Positions 1 to 7,996 are shown, counted from the first letter of the stretch. The stretch: 34,147 nt of DNA from Actinomyces dentalis DSM 19115 (GCF_000429225.1 NZ_AUBL01000046.1:1-34147); one strand, 5' to 3'. The notes: generated from the sequence alone by a model not told the origin. Numbers and translations: made by a program.

Positions 1-216
1 GATCTTGCCCGGGTCGTGCACCGCCAGGGGCTTGCGCCAGGGCGCCAGGGCCCCCGACAGCGCGGTGTCCAGGCCCACGGCCCGGATCGTCCCGGTCAGC
101 AGCCTCGCCCCGGCCGGCCCCACCGCCGGCACCTCCCCCGACTCCACACCCACAGCCGGGTACAACCCGGTACCATTCACCACGAGGGTGCCCCTCCCCT
201 GGACATGCACGGACAT
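1..216 (-). CDS. IS1380-family transposase, N-terminal part (runs off window)
   Basis: The minus-strand frame opens with ATG at 216 and runs off the left edge, giving 72 residues. It ends in ALAPWRKPLAVHDPGKI, which resembles the conserved N-terminal stretch (AVHDPGK followed by a DLA..LGGDCL segment) of actinobacterial IS1380-type DDE transposases. An in-frame TAA lies five codons upstream, so 216 is the only ATG available. The catalytic residues lie outside the window, so completeness cannot be judged. The family call rests on memory of the motif. The element's end should lie just right of 216, but I could not identify its terminal inverted repeat. Confidence 0.6.
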   Translation of the reverse strand, partial: MSVHVQGRGTLVVNGTGLYPAVGVESGEVPAVGPAGARLLTGTIRAVGLDTALSGALAPWRKPLAVHDPGKI

Positions 217-480
217 CAGTAATCCGCATTATCCCAGGAGAAGGAGCACCCTCACCCCCACCCCCGGCACCCCACGACGAAAAACCGAGGTTAAGTGACG
301 TGCTCGCGGACCTGGTCGGGATGAGCCGGGACGGGGATCGGGATCAGGCCCGCGATGGCGTGCACGACACCCGGACCGGCCCCGGGCCGGCGCGAGCACG
401 TCCTGCGTCCGCGCCCGCCGGCCTCCCCGACTCCCGGACCGGCGCAGCCGGACCCCGGCCCCGGAACGGCGCGGGCCGGG

Positions 481-660
481 GCGGGCTTGCGTAATTCCGG
501 GTCCGCTCAACGGAATCACGGGGCCGGGGCCGGGGCGGGCTTGCGTAATGCGAGCCCAGCGCGACACGGTCCACCCCGCCTCGCACCGTGCGAGCCCAAC
601 GCGACGGAATCCGCCCCGGCTCGATTCTCGCCAGCCCGCCTCGCACAATGCGAGCCGAGG
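481..660. repeat. Degenerate palindromic repeats built on TTGCGTAAT / TCGCACNNTGCGAG
   Basis: The 15-mer GCGGGCTTGCGTAAT occurs at 481 and again at 535. Related blocks follow in which CTCGCA, three bases and TGCGAG form a perfect inverted repeat (near 579-593 and 639-653). TGCGAGCCCAGCGCGAC near 549 recurs as TGCGAGCCCAACGCGAC near 589. Spacing is irregular (about 40-60 bases). The function is unknown; it could be eroded insertion-sequence flank or regulatory repeats. Confidence 0.5.
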
Positions 661-674
661 TGACATCACCAATT

Positions 675-885
675 CGACTCCCCCCGGGGGCGGGGCTCGG
701 GCGACGCCGACGGCGACGTCGCGGTCGCCGTCGGCCGACTCCCCCCGGGGGGCGGGGGCGCGCAGGCGGTGCCCGCCGTACCCGTGACGCCGTCAACCGA
801 CTCCCCCGGGAGCGGGAGCGCGCACCAGGCGGCGAGCGCCTCCGTCACTGCGCTGCGGACTTCCCCGGGGCGGAGACCCGCGGAG
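675..885. repeat. Four degenerate tandem units of about 61 bp
   Basis: CGACTCCCCCCGGGGGCGGGG starts at 675; imperfect copies start at 736, 798 and about 858 (periods 61, 62 and 60). Units 2 and 3 also resemble each other outside the core: both continue with GCGCGCA, then AGGCGG and a CGCC block. This makes them tandem repeats rather than CRISPR repeats with unique spacers. The period is not a multiple of three, so the array is unlikely to be coding. CGACTCCCCCCGG appears once more at 26406. Confidence 0.5.
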
Positions 886-1029
886 GGCCCGGACCCGGCG
901 GGCATCGGAGCCCTCCTCGCCAAGAGCCCCGGCTCGAAATTCCAAGACTGTTCCGGTTCGGTGAAAAATACTCAATACCGCTCCTCAAAAATTTGTTCGG
1001 ACGCCCGCTGAATAAATTTCGCGGCGCCG

Positions 1030-1047
1030 AGCCCCTCGCGAGGGGCT
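1030..1047. promoter_or_regulatory. 18-bp perfect palindrome upstream of exporter promoter
   Basis: AGCCCCTCG is followed directly by CGAGGGGCT, a perfect palindrome ending about 25 bp before the proposed -35 box. It could be an operator for the exporter operon or a hairpin ending transcription from the left. There is no T-run directly after it. Confidence 0.35.
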
Positions 1048-1071
1048 TCGACGAGTCGCGCCGTCAATTTT

Positions 1072-1100
1072 TTGTAAAATACCGATTTTTTCCCTAGCCT
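1072..1100 (+). promoter_or_regulatory. Promoter of uORF and ABC exporter
   Basis: TTGTAA at 1072-1077 (4/6 to TTGACA), a 17-bp spacer and TAGCCT at 1095-1100 lie in a strikingly AT-rich patch. The -10 box is six bases before ATG 1107, so the transcript should begin at the start codon. The A/T run (AATTTT) just before the -35 is reminiscent of WhiB7-dependent promoters, which is only a suggestion. Confidence 0.6.
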
Positions 1101-1106
1101 GTGCGC

Positions 1107-1340
1107 ATGAATCTCAATTTCGGTGAGCGGCGCGGCGTCAAGCCGGCGCCCTTCGGTGCAACGAGCGGGAAAAACTATCCCGCGGGGATCGCGTCGGGAC
1201 CGTCATCATGGCGCCCCTCGGCGCAACGGGCGGGCACAGCTCGGGCACGTCGGCGGCGTCGTCGGCGCACGGTGCTCTGCGGTGCAACGGGCGGACAACT
1301 CCGCAAGATGGCGGACGCCGCGGCGGGAAGCGCACGGTGA
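1107..1340 (+). CDS. Leaderless upstream ORF (77 aa), coupled to exporter gene
   Basis: ATG 1107 lies six bases after a TAGCCT -10 box, so translation would be leaderless. The product starts MNLNFGERRGVKPAPFG and continues as an Arg/Ala-rich, low-complexity sequence with no recognised domain. Its TGA stop (1338-1340) overlaps the GTG start (1337-1339) of the exporter gene as GTGA, a typical translational-coupling junction. The frame contains three ~60-bp repeats with hairpin potential that are not in the same reading phase, so the RNA or the act of translation may matter more than the peptide. An analogy is BmrB, the leader peptide of the Bacillus BmrCD heterodimeric exporter, which works by ribosome-mediated attenuation. 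That it is expressed is inferred. Confidence 0.5.
   Translation: MNLNFGERRGVKPAPFGATSGKNYPAGIASGPSSWRPSAQRAGTARARRRRRRRTVLCGATGGQLRKMADAAAGSAR
1141..1310 (+). repeat. Three tandem ~61-65 bp units with GGYGCAACGRGCGG core
   Basis: The core occurs at 1155 (GGTGCAACGAGCGG), 1220 (GGCGCAACGGGCGG) and 1281 (GGTGCAACGGGCGG). Each is followed by hairpin potential: GCGGGA/TCCCGC at 1165-1183, a weaker CGGGC/GCTCG stem in unit two, and GCGGA/TCCGC at 1291-1304. The units lie inside the leader ORF of the exporter but in different codon phases. Confidence 0.55.
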
Positions 1341-3109
1341 GCACGACGCAGCGCCCGGGCGCCGACCAGTGGTTCCGCGGGTGGGTCCGGCCCTGCCTGC
1401 TGTCCCGCTGGGGCGGGCTCGCGGCATACGCCGTTGTCGCCGTGCTCGGACAGGTCGCCGCCGCCGGCGTCCCGTGGCTGACGGGATCGGCGGTGAACAT
1501 CGCGGTCGGGTCGGACGCCTCCATGCCGCTGACCCGCATGGCGCTGCTCCTGCTCGCCCTCATCGTCGTCTCCGGGTGCCTCGGGGTCCTGCAGGTCGTC
1601 ATCGCCGAGACGCTGTCGACGGCCGTCGCGCGCGACACCCGGGACGCGCTCTTCCGGGGGATCCTGCGCCGCGGGCGGGGACGGAGCGCATTCTCGCCGG
1701 GCGACCTCACGGCGCGGCAGATCGGGGACTCCATCGAGGTGGGTCTGCTCGTGTCGCCGGGCGGCGACCTCCTCGTCGAGATGGTGCTCGGGGCGCTGGT
1801 GCCCCTGATCTTCATCGCCCTGATCAGCCCGCAGCTGCTGCTGATGCCGCTGATCTTCTGCGCACTCTTCTGGTGGGCGATGGCGGCGCACACCCGACGG
1901 CTCAGCGGGGTGTCGGCCGATGAGCGGGAGCTCAACGGCGCACTGAACAGCACGGTCGCCGAGGCCCTGGGCTCCATGCAGACCCAGATCCTCACGGGGG
2001 CGTCGGTCGCATCGGTCAACCAGGTGCTCGAAATGGCCCGGGCCCACCGCGACACGGCCGCGCGACAGCACAGGAGCAACGCGCGCTTCATGCCCGCGCT
2101 GATCTTCGTCGTCATGATGCTGCTGGCCGCCGGGCACGCACTGGTGCTGCTGCACCGCGGGGACATCCCGCCGGGCGCGGCCGTGGCCTTCCTGGGCCTG
2201 TTCGCCGCCTTCCGCGGGGCGCTGCAGACGGGCTCCGCCTCAACCGGATTCATCAACGCCGGCAGGGCCGCCGCGCGCCGCGTATGGGAGGTGCTCGTGG
2301 ACCTGCGCGACGGCGCCCGGGGCGAGGGCGCCGGTCGGGCGGTCGCCGGCGACCTCCTTCTCGAGGGGGCCACGGTGCGTCTGGGCGGCCGGACCGTGCT
2401 GGACCACGTGGACCTGCACGTGCCGGCCGGCGCCCACCTGGCTCTCCTGGGGTCCACCGGCAGCGGGAAATCGACCCTCGCCCGCCTGATCACCGGTGAG
2501 CTGCTGCCGGACGAGGGGCGCGTGCTGATCGACGGCGCCCCCGCCGGTGACCTCGCCGCGGACGCCTCGGTGTCCCGGGTCGCCGTCGTGCCCCAGCACA
2601 CCCACCTCTTCTCGCGCACCATCGGGGAGAACATCGCTCTCGGGGCGCGCGGGGCCGACCCGGCCTCCATCGAGGCGGCCGCGCGCAGGGCGCGCCTGGA
2701 CGATCTGCTCGACACGCTGCCCGCCGGCCTGGGAACCCGGGTCGCCGAGGCGGGCACGACCCTGTCGGGAGGGCAGCGCCAGCGCATCGGCCTGGCCCGG
2801 GCGCTGATCACGCGACCCGCCGTCCTGGTCCTCGACGACTGGACCTCCGCGGTGGACCCGCGGACGGCGGAGAGCCTGCGCGCCGTCGTGCGCACCAGAC
2901 CCCGGCCGACGGTGATCGAAATCACCAACCGGGTCGCCGACGCGATCGAGGCCGACCTGGTGGTCATCCTGCACCGCGGTGCGGTGATCGCCATGGGCGC
3001 GCCGGACGAGCTGGGGGAGAGCTCGGCCGTCTACCGCCGGCTCCTGGCCTCCACCCGGGCGGGCGCGGCGGACGGGTCGCTGAAAGGAGCCGCATCGTGG
3101 GACTTCTAG
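1337..3109 (+). CDS. ABC exporter subunit with degenerate nucleotide-binding site
   Basis: This 590-residue half-transporter has an N-terminal transmembrane domain (about residues 15-310, hydrophobic helices) followed by an ATPase domain. Walker A is GSTGSGKST (372-380) and the signature is LSGGQ (476-480). The Walker B region reads VLVLDDWTSAVD, so the usual catalytic Glu is Asp (D501). The switch His is replaced by Asn in ITNRV (N531). These changes are typical of the degenerate half of heterodimeric exporters such as TM287/288 or BmrCD. GTG 1337 is chosen because it overlaps the uORF stop and has GGGAAG upstream; an in-frame ATG at 1208 would read through the leader repeats. It overlaps the partner gene by 13 bp. 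The substrate is unknown; drug or peptide export is plausible. Confidence 0.85.
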   Translation: MSTTQRPGADQWFRGWVRPCLLSRWGGLAAYAVVAVLGQVAAAGVPWLTGSAVNIAVGSDASMPLTRMALLLLALIVVSGCLGVLQVVIAETLSTAVARDTRDALFRGILRRGRGRSAFSPGDLTARQIGDSIEVGLLVSPGGDLLVEMVLGALVPLIFIALISPQLLLMPLIFCALFWWAMAAHTRRLSGVSADERELNGALNSTVAEALGSMQTQILTGASVASVNQVLEMARAHRDTAARQHRSNARFMPALIFVVMMLLAAGHALVLLHRGDIPPGAAVAFLGLFAAFRGALQTGSASTGFINAGRAAARRVWEVLVDLRDGARGEGAGRAVAGDLLLEGATVRLGGRTVLDHVDLHVPAGAHLALLGSTGSGKSTLARLITGELLPDEGRVLIDGAPAGDLAADASVSRVAVVPQHTHLFSRTIGENIALGARGADPASIEAAARRARLDDLLDTLPAGLGTRVAEAGTTLSGGQRQRIGLARALITRPAVLVLDDWTSAVDPRTAESLRAVVRTRPRPTVIEITNRVADAIEADLVVILHRGAVIAMGAPDELGESSAVYRRLLASTRAGAADGSLKGAASWDF

Positions 3110-4851
3110 ACGCGCTCGAGGCGCAGGCGCCCGGCACGGCATACGCGGAGGCGGCCCTCGTCCGCCGCGTGGCGCGCGAGGCGCGCGAGGACCGGGGGCG
3201 GCTGCTCGCCGCGGGGGCCCTGGGGCTGCTGGTCGGCCTGGCGAACGCCGCCCTGCCGTTCCTCACCACCGCCGCTCTTGAGGCGGCGGTGACCGACCGC
3301 GGCACGACCCGGGTCCTCGCGCTGCTGGCCATCGGCGCCCTCGTGGGGAGCGCCGGCTGGGCGCTGGGCGTCGTCAGCGGCGGATTGGCCGGTGCCGCCT
3401 CGGAGAACCTGGTGCTCCGGCTGCGCCGCGCCCTTCTGCGGGCGCTCCCCGAGAAGGGGCTCGCCTTCTTCCAGTCGCACGCCACGGGCGACCTCGCGTC
3501 GCGCGCGGTGGTCGACACCGCTCAGGCGGGCGGCATGATCCGCACGATGGTGGGAGCGCTCGGCGACGCCGCGCTGGTCATCGGCCTGTCGGCCGTCCTG
3601 CTCGTGATCGACCCGGAGCTCGGCGCCGTGACGCTCGCGCTCGGCGCGCTCATCTGCGCGGTCACCTTCATGTTCCGCAGGGCGAGCCGCGTCCGCGCCC
3701 GACGCATGGCGCGGGCCACCGGCGCGCTCGCCGGTCACGTCCTCGAGATCACGGCCGGTGCCGAGGTGATCCGGTCATTCGGCGCGCAGGCGCCGGCCGA
3801 GCGCGAGTTCGACGAGCTGCACGGCAGGTGGTACCGCGCGACGCTCGCCGTGAACAGGCTCTTCAGCGGGATCTTCCCCGCGCTGGTGGCCCTCACCGGT
3901 TGCGCCACCGTGGCCGTCGTGGCCGTCGGCGGCCCGAGGGTCGCGGACGGGAGTCTGGCCCTGCCGACGTGGTTCCTCTTCCTCCAGTGCGTCGCCCTGT
4001 TCTGGGGCCCGATCACCGGCCTGTCCTCGGTGTGGAGCTCCGTGCAGTCCGGCCTGGCCTCCGCCGAGCGCGTCTTCTCGGTGATCGACGAGCAGCCCCA
4101 GGGGCTGCTCACCGGGACCGTCGCGCCCGAGGACCTGAGGGGCCGGATCGAGATGGACGACGTGTCATTCCGGTACGCCGGTGCGGCCGACGACCAGCTC
4201 CGCAACGTGTCCCTGTCGGTCGAACCGGGGGAGCGGATCGCCGTCGTCGGGCCGACGGGCGCCGGCAAGACCACCCTGCTCAAGCTGCTCCTGGGGGCGT
4301 TCGGCGACTATCGCGGCGACATCCGGTTCTCCGGGATCGAGCTGCGGGACATCGACCCGGCCGCCCTGCGCCGGGGCATCGGGGTGGTCACCCAGGAGGT
4401 CCACCTCTTCGAAGGATCCGTCGCGGACAACATCGCGGCCGGGCTCCCGGGGGCGACCCGGGGGCAGGTGGAGGCGGTCTGCGCCCGGCTGGCCGGCGGC
4501 GACTGGGTGACGCTGTTCGACCGGGGGCTCGACACCGGGCTCCGGCACAACGGCGCCCGGCTGTCGGCCGGACAGCGCCAGCTCATCGTCCTGGCGCGTG
4601 TGCTGCTCCAGGATCCGGACATCCTCGTGCTCGACGAGCCCACCTCCAACCTCGACCCCTTGACCGACTGGAGCGTGCAGCAGGCGCTGAGCGATGCCGC
4701 CCGCGGGCGGACCTGCATCATGGTCGCCCACCGGCCCCAGACGCTGCACTGGGTGGACCGCGTGGTCGTCGTCCGCAACGGCGCCGTCGAGGCGCAGGGG
4801 CAGGCCGATGAGGTCGAGGTCCGGGACGGGGACCTCGGGGGGAGCCGGTAG
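3097..4851 (+). CDS. ABC exporter subunit with canonical catalytic site
   Basis: This 584-residue half-transporter has a transmembrane domain at about residues 30-320 and an ATPase domain after about 345. Walker A is GPTGAGKTT, Walker B is ILVLDEPTS with the catalytic E514, and the switch H545 sits in VAHRP. Its signature is LSAGQ (489-493) rather than LSGGQ. In the heterodimer this weaker signature faces the degenerate Walker site of the upstream subunit, while the canonical Walker site here pairs with that subunit's intact LSGGQ, so one of two ATP sites should hydrolyse. GTG 3097 is preceded by a strong AAAGGAG Shine-Dalgarno and overlaps the upstream gene by 13 bp, so the subunits are translated together. 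Confidence 0.87.
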   Translation: MGLLDALEAQAPGTAYAEAALVRRVAREAREDRGRLLAAGALGLLVGLANAALPFLTTAALEAAVTDRGTTRVLALLAIGALVGSAGWALGVVSGGLAGAASENLVLRLRRALLRALPEKGLAFFQSHATGDLASRAVVDTAQAGGMIRTMVGALGDAALVIGLSAVLLVIDPELGAVTLALGALICAVTFMFRRASRVRARRMARATGALAGHVLEITAGAEVIRSFGAQAPAEREFDELHGRWYRATLAVNRLFSGIFPALVALTGCATVAVVAVGGPRVADGSLALPTWFLFLQCVALFWGPITGLSSVWSSVQSGLASAERVFSVIDEQPQGLLTGTVAPEDLRGRIEMDDVSFRYAGAADDQLRNVSLSVEPGERIAVVGPTGAGKTTLLKLLLGAFGDYRGDIRFSGIELRDIDPAALRRGIGVVTQEVHLFEGSVADNIAAGLPGATRGQVEAVCARLAGGDWVTLFDRGLDTGLRHNGARLSAGQRQLIVLARVLLQDPDILVLDEPTSNLDPLTDWSVQQALSDAARGRTCIMVAHRPQTLHWVDRVVVVRNGAVEAQGQADEVEVRDGDLGGSR

Positions 4852-4893
4852 CGCGGCAGCGCCAAGGGCCCGCGGGGCTCGGGGGCGGGGGGC

Positions 4894-6009
4894 TCAGTGG
4901 CGCTTCGCCGTCCAGGGCTCCACGCGCAGGGGGAATCCCTCGGGGATCTTCAACGGCCGAACGGTGTCGCCGTCGGTGAGCGAGGGGTCGTCCGGGGCGT
5001 CGAGGACGCGCACGTCCTGCCCGTCCAGCCGCACCTGCAGGAAGCGGGTCTCGGTCTGGGACTGGTCGATGGACCAGTGCAGGGTGCTCGTGACCCGGGC
5101 CCCGGGCGGCAGGAGCCAGGAGACCGGGGCCGCCTGCGCCGCGTCCGGGGAGGGCTCCCGCCCGTCCTCGTCAACCAGGACGACGGGCACGTCGAGGACC
5201 CGGCCGGCGTCGTCGACGACGGAGACCCGCGGCCAGCCGCCGATCGCGCAGTCGGCGGTCGAGGCGTTCGTCGCCGCGATGACCGAGTGCCTCTTGCCGC
5301 CCAGGCTCGCCCCGTCCACGACGTGGGTGAGGAAGAGGTCCCCCGCCCGGCAGGCCGGGGCGGGCGCGGCGGCGACGGGCGTCGGCGATTCGCCCGGTTC
5401 GGCCGCTTCGCCCGGTTCGGCGGGTTCTGAGGGCTCTGCGGCGGGGCCGAGGGCGCGGGGCGTCGGCGGCGGGCTCGGAGGCGGATGCGCCGCCGCGACG
5501 GCGCGCGCCGCCCGGAGGGCGGACTCGTCGACGCGCTCGTCATGGGCGTGGACCCAGGACGCCGTCGGAATGCTCGCCGCGCTCGCGGCCAGGGCCAGCG
5601 CCAGAAGGGCGCAGGCCTCCCGGTAGCGCCGGGGGCGCGCCGTGTGCCGCACGCGCAGCGCCGCCGCGGCGGCGAGGACGGCGAGCGCCCCCAGGGCGAG
5701 GGCGCCCGCCACGGCCCGCGGCCACCACGACGGCTGCAGGGGCACGACGGCGAGGACGGCGCCGGTGACCGGATCGACGACGTCGCAGGTGGTCACCCCA
5801 TGGTGGCTGCCCGCGACGACCTGCTTCTCGGGAAGCTCGAGCACGTTGAGGGCGCAGTCCTCGAACGGGTCGAAGAGGGCGAGCGGGCTGCTGAAGACCA
5901 GTAGGAGCGCCGTCTGCGAGAGTGCGACGAGGGTGACGGCGATCCCGGTCAGGTGCACCGCGGCCGTCAGCGCCCAGCGGCGCAGGCGGGACGGCGGGGG
6001 CGGTTCCAT
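4894..6009 (-). CDS. Membrane-anchored DUF4232-like protein
   Basis: The 371-residue product begins MEPPPPSRLRRW at ATG 6009. It shows three hydrophobic segments (about residues 12-37, 90-112 and 122-142), a Pro/Ala/Glu-rich linker with repeated EPAEPGEAAEPGE, and a C-terminal domain from about 215. The latter starts with Cys, carries ATNASTADCAIGGWPRVSVVDDAGR and ends with a PPGARV turn, the pattern of extracellular DUF4232 domains in actinobacteria; its two Cys probably form a disulfide. The role is unknown; such domains are secreted or surface-exposed. The open frame continues upstream into the antisense of the dehydrogenase, but the ATG at 6009 is the sensible start. It is convergent with the exporter operon and divergent from the dehydrogenase. 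Confidence 0.7.
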   Translation of the reverse strand: MEPPPPSRLRRWALTAAVHLTGIAVTLVALSQTALLLVFSSPLALFDPFEDCALNVLELPEKQVVAGSHHGVTTCDVVDPVTGAVLAVVPLQPSWWPRAVAGALALGALAVLAAAAALRVRHTARPRRYREACALLALALAASAASIPTASWVHAHDERVDESALRAARAVAAAHPPPSPPPTPRALGPAAEPSEPAEPGEAAEPGESPTPVAAAPAPACRAGDLFLTHVVDGASLGGKRHSVIAATNASTADCAIGGWPRVSVVDDAGRVLDVPVVLVDEDGREPSPDAAQAAPVSWLLPPGARVTSTLHWSIDQSQTETRFLQVRLDGQDVRVLDAPDDPSLTDGDTVRPLKIPEGFPLRVEPWTAKRH

Positions 6010-6039
6010 GATGGAAGCATGGCACTGCGCCCGGGCGTG

Positions 6040-6113
6040 CGGGCCGCGCTGCTCCGGACCGCCCCGCCCGAACCGCGTTGTTCTGGACCGCTCCGCCCGG
6101 CCGCGCGCATAAT
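6040..6113 (+). promoter_or_regulatory. Promoter region with direct repeat before the dehydrogenase gene
   Basis: TGGACC (6084-6089), an 18-bp spacer and CATAAT (6108-6113) form a plausible promoter, with TSS near 6120. The -35 lies inside the second copy of a direct repeat: GCTCCGGACCGCCCCGCCCG (from about 6050) and GTTCTGGACCGCTCCGCCCG (from about 6080). This could be a binding site for a sugar-responsive regulator. Confidence 0.4.
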
Positions 6114-6192
6114 GTTCAGCAGCGGGCGCGCGTACCCGTTGTCGGGCGGGATCACCGCCGATCACCACCGCAACCCGACCAGGAAAAGAACC

Positions 6193-7227
6193 ATGAAGGC
6201 CGTCGTCCTTGAGAAGCAGCACGTCATCAACGTCCGCGAGGTCCCCGGGGACCTCGTCTGCGGGCCCGGGCAGCTGCGCATCGCCCCGCACACCGTCGGC
6301 ATCTGCGGCTCCGACGTCCACTACTACACGCACGGGCGCATCGGACGCTACGTCGTCGAGGCGCCCATGATCCTGGGCCACGAGGCCTCCGGCGTCGTGA
6401 CGGGGGTCGGCGAGGGCGTGGAGGGCTTCGCCGTCGGCGACCGCGTGGCCATGGAGCCCGGCGTGCCCGACACCGGCTCGCGCGCCGCCCTGGCCGGCAT
6501 GTACAACGTCGACCCCGCCGTCCGCTTCTGGGCCACCCCGCCGGTGGACGGCTGCCTCGTCGAGGAGGTCGTCCACCCGGCCGCCTTCACCTACCACCTG
6601 CCCGACAACGTCTCCTTCGCCGAGGGCGCCCTCATGGAGCCCCTCGCCGTCGGCATGCACGCCGCCACCAAGGCCCGCATCCGCCCCGGCGACGTCGCCG
6701 CCGTCTCGGGCGCCGGCACGATCGGCCTGCTCACCGCCGCCGCGGCCCTGGCCGGGGGCGCCTCCAAGGTCATCATCTCCGACGTCTCCCCGGTCAAGCT
6801 GGAGATCGCCTCCCGCATCCCCGGCACCGTCACCGTCGACGGGCGCGAGCGCCGGCTCCTCGACGTCGTGGGCGAGCAGACCGCCGGCTGGGGCGCCGAC
6901 GTCGTCTTCGAGTGCTCCGGCCACCCCAGCGCCTACGCCGACCTGTGGAGGATCGGCGCGCCCGGCAACCGGACCGTCCTCGTGGGCATCCCCGTGGACC
7001 CCGTGCCCGTCGACGTCACCGAGGTGCAGGCGCGCGAGACGACCATCGAGAGCGTCTTCCGCTACGCCAACGTCTACCAGCGCGCCATCGACCTGGTGGC
7101 CGCCGGGAAGATCGACCTGACGCCCTTCATCACGCAGACCTTCGACATGGACCACGCCGTCGACGCCTTCGACCGCGTCGCCGAGGGCCGCCCCGGCGAC
7201 GTCAAGATCCAGATCACCGTCGGCTGA
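6193..7227 (+). CDS. Zinc-dependent polyol dehydrogenase (sorbitol/xylitol type)
   Basis: This 344-residue medium-chain dehydrogenase should oxidise a polyol such as sorbitol or xylitol with NAD+. Catalytic zinc ligands are visible: C38 in GICGSD, H63-E64 in GHEASG, and E149 in MEPLAVG. The nucleotide-binding motif is SGAGTIGLL, a variant of GxGxIG. The loop that holds the four structural-zinc Cys in many relatives instead reads [18 protein letters not shown] and has none. The neighbouring [10 protein letters not shown] block is typical of the sorbitol/xylitol dehydrogenase branch. ATG 6193 follows AGGAAAAG. It is monocistronic, with a stop 37 bases from a convergent gene. The exact substrate cannot be fixed from sequence. 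Confidence 0.8.
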   Translation: MKAVVLEKQHVINVREVPGDLVCGPGQLRIAPHTVGICGSDVHYYTHGRIGRYVVEAPMILGHEASGVVTGVGEGVEGFAVGDRVAMEPGVPDTGSRAALAGMYNVDPAVRFWATPPVDGCLVEEVVHPAAFTYHLPDNVSFAEGALMEPLAVGMHAATKARIRPGDVAAVSGAGTIGLLTAAAALAGGASKVIISDVSPVKLEIASRIPGTVTVDGRERRLLDVVGEQTAGWGADVVFECSGHPSAYADLWRIGAPGNRTVLVGIPVDPVPVDVTEVQARETTIESVFRYANVYQRAIDLVAAGKIDLTPFITQTFDMDHAVDAFDRVAEGRPGDVKIQITVG

Positions 7228-7264
7228 GCCGCCGCGCCGATCCGCCCGGCGCCCGCGGGATCGG

Positions 7265-7822
7265 TTACCGGCGTCGCCGGTGCCTGCGCCAGTGGCCGAC
7301 CAGGCCGACCGTCAGGGCCACGGGCCAGGCCGGCATGGGCCCGTAGCACAGGCAGAAGACGACGAGCTGGGCGGGCCCCATGCCCTCGACGGGCGTCCAG
7401 GACGGCGGGTCGCGCAGGAGTGCCAGGGTGAAGGTCAGGGCGACGGCGTAGATGATGAGGTAGAGCAGGAGGTTGCCCGCACCGCCCACGATGACGGGCA
7501 GTCGGCGGGGGACCGTCCGTCCGCCCGCGCCCGGCACCCATGGCGGGAGCCTCTCGCCCCATGGCCGGCACAGTCCCAGGCAGGCCAGGGCGGCGCCGAC
7601 CTGGATCAGCTCCAGGGCCACGACGTAGGCGATCCCGCCCGCGCTGGTGCGGAAGAGGTCCGCCCGCCCGAAGCCCACGTCCGCCCCGGCCAGCATCGCC
7701 GCCCGCCAGGCGACCGAGGGCAGCGGGCACAGGAACGCCGTCCAGCACGCGGCCGCGGCCCACGGCTGCACCGGCGCGGAGGCCGGCTCCGGGGCGGGCG
7801 GGGGAATGGTTTTAGAGTTCAT
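7265..7822 (-). CDS. Hypothetical four-helix membrane protein
   Basis: The 185-residue product has about four hydrophobic segments (roughly 25-45, 65-90, 110-135 and 150-172), a conserved-looking DVGFGRADLFRTSAGG loop after helix one and a very basic C-terminus (HWRRHRRRR). Similar small membrane proteins with a W..M..G.DVG motif are common in Streptomyces and relatives, but I know of no function. The start could be ATG 7822 or TTG 7828; no Shine-Dalgarno is visible. Its 3' end faces the dehydrogenase gene. Confidence 0.6.
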   Translation of the reverse strand: MNSKTIPPPAPEPASAPVQPWAAAACWTAFLCPLPSVAWRAAMLAGADVGFGRADLFRTSAGGIAYVVALELIQVGAALACLGLCRPWGERLPPWVPGAGGRTVPRRLPVIVGGAGNLLLYLIIYAVALTFTLALLRDPPSWTPVEGMGPAQLVVFCLCYGPMPAWPVALTVGLVGHWRRHRRRR

Positions 7823-7984
7823 AGTCAAAAACTAGTCGGATTCGGCGCCGCCGCAAAGGCCCGGGCGCGCCCGCGAACGACGGCGGGCCGCGGGCGGCGC
7901 GGTTGCGCGGGCGCGCTCGCGGGCGCCGTCGTCGGACTCGGGAATCGCGGATCGTCGCGGCGGCCGAGTGAGTGCAGTCACCGG

Positions 7985-7990
7985 TAGGGT
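7985..7990 (+). promoter_or_regulatory. -10 box of leaderless yciO
   Basis: TAGGGT lies exactly six bases before ATG 7997. No convincing -35 or Shine-Dalgarno is present, fitting a leaderless transcript. Confidence 0.45.
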
Positions 7991-7996
7991 GAGCCC

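Larger units (their letters stand above)
217..1071. other. Long intergenic stretch without a supported gene
   Basis: About 850 bases separate the IS1380 fragment from the exporter promoter. Open frames here are rich in Arg, Pro and Gly, lack recognisable domains, and occur in several frames at once, as expected of GC-rich non-coding DNA. The stretch holds two sets of degenerate short repeats (listed separately). From about 940 to 1020 it turns noticeably AT-richer, leading into the palindrome and promoter before 1107. It may be the eroded flank of the insertion sequence. Confidence 0.6.

Noticed and set aside
675-885. CRISPR array (61-bp period, palindromic GC core, type I-E-like dimensions)
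   Set aside because: Units 2 and 3 also share similarity in the would-be spacers, the repeat is degenerate, and no cas gene is in the window.
1208-1336. Exporter start at ATG 1208
   Set aside because: It would translate the leader repeats out of phase and lacks a ribosome site; GTG 1337 overlaps the uORF stop.
4894-7155. 753-residue minus-strand ORF
   Set aside because: Its first half is antisense to the dehydrogenase; the real start is ATG 6009.
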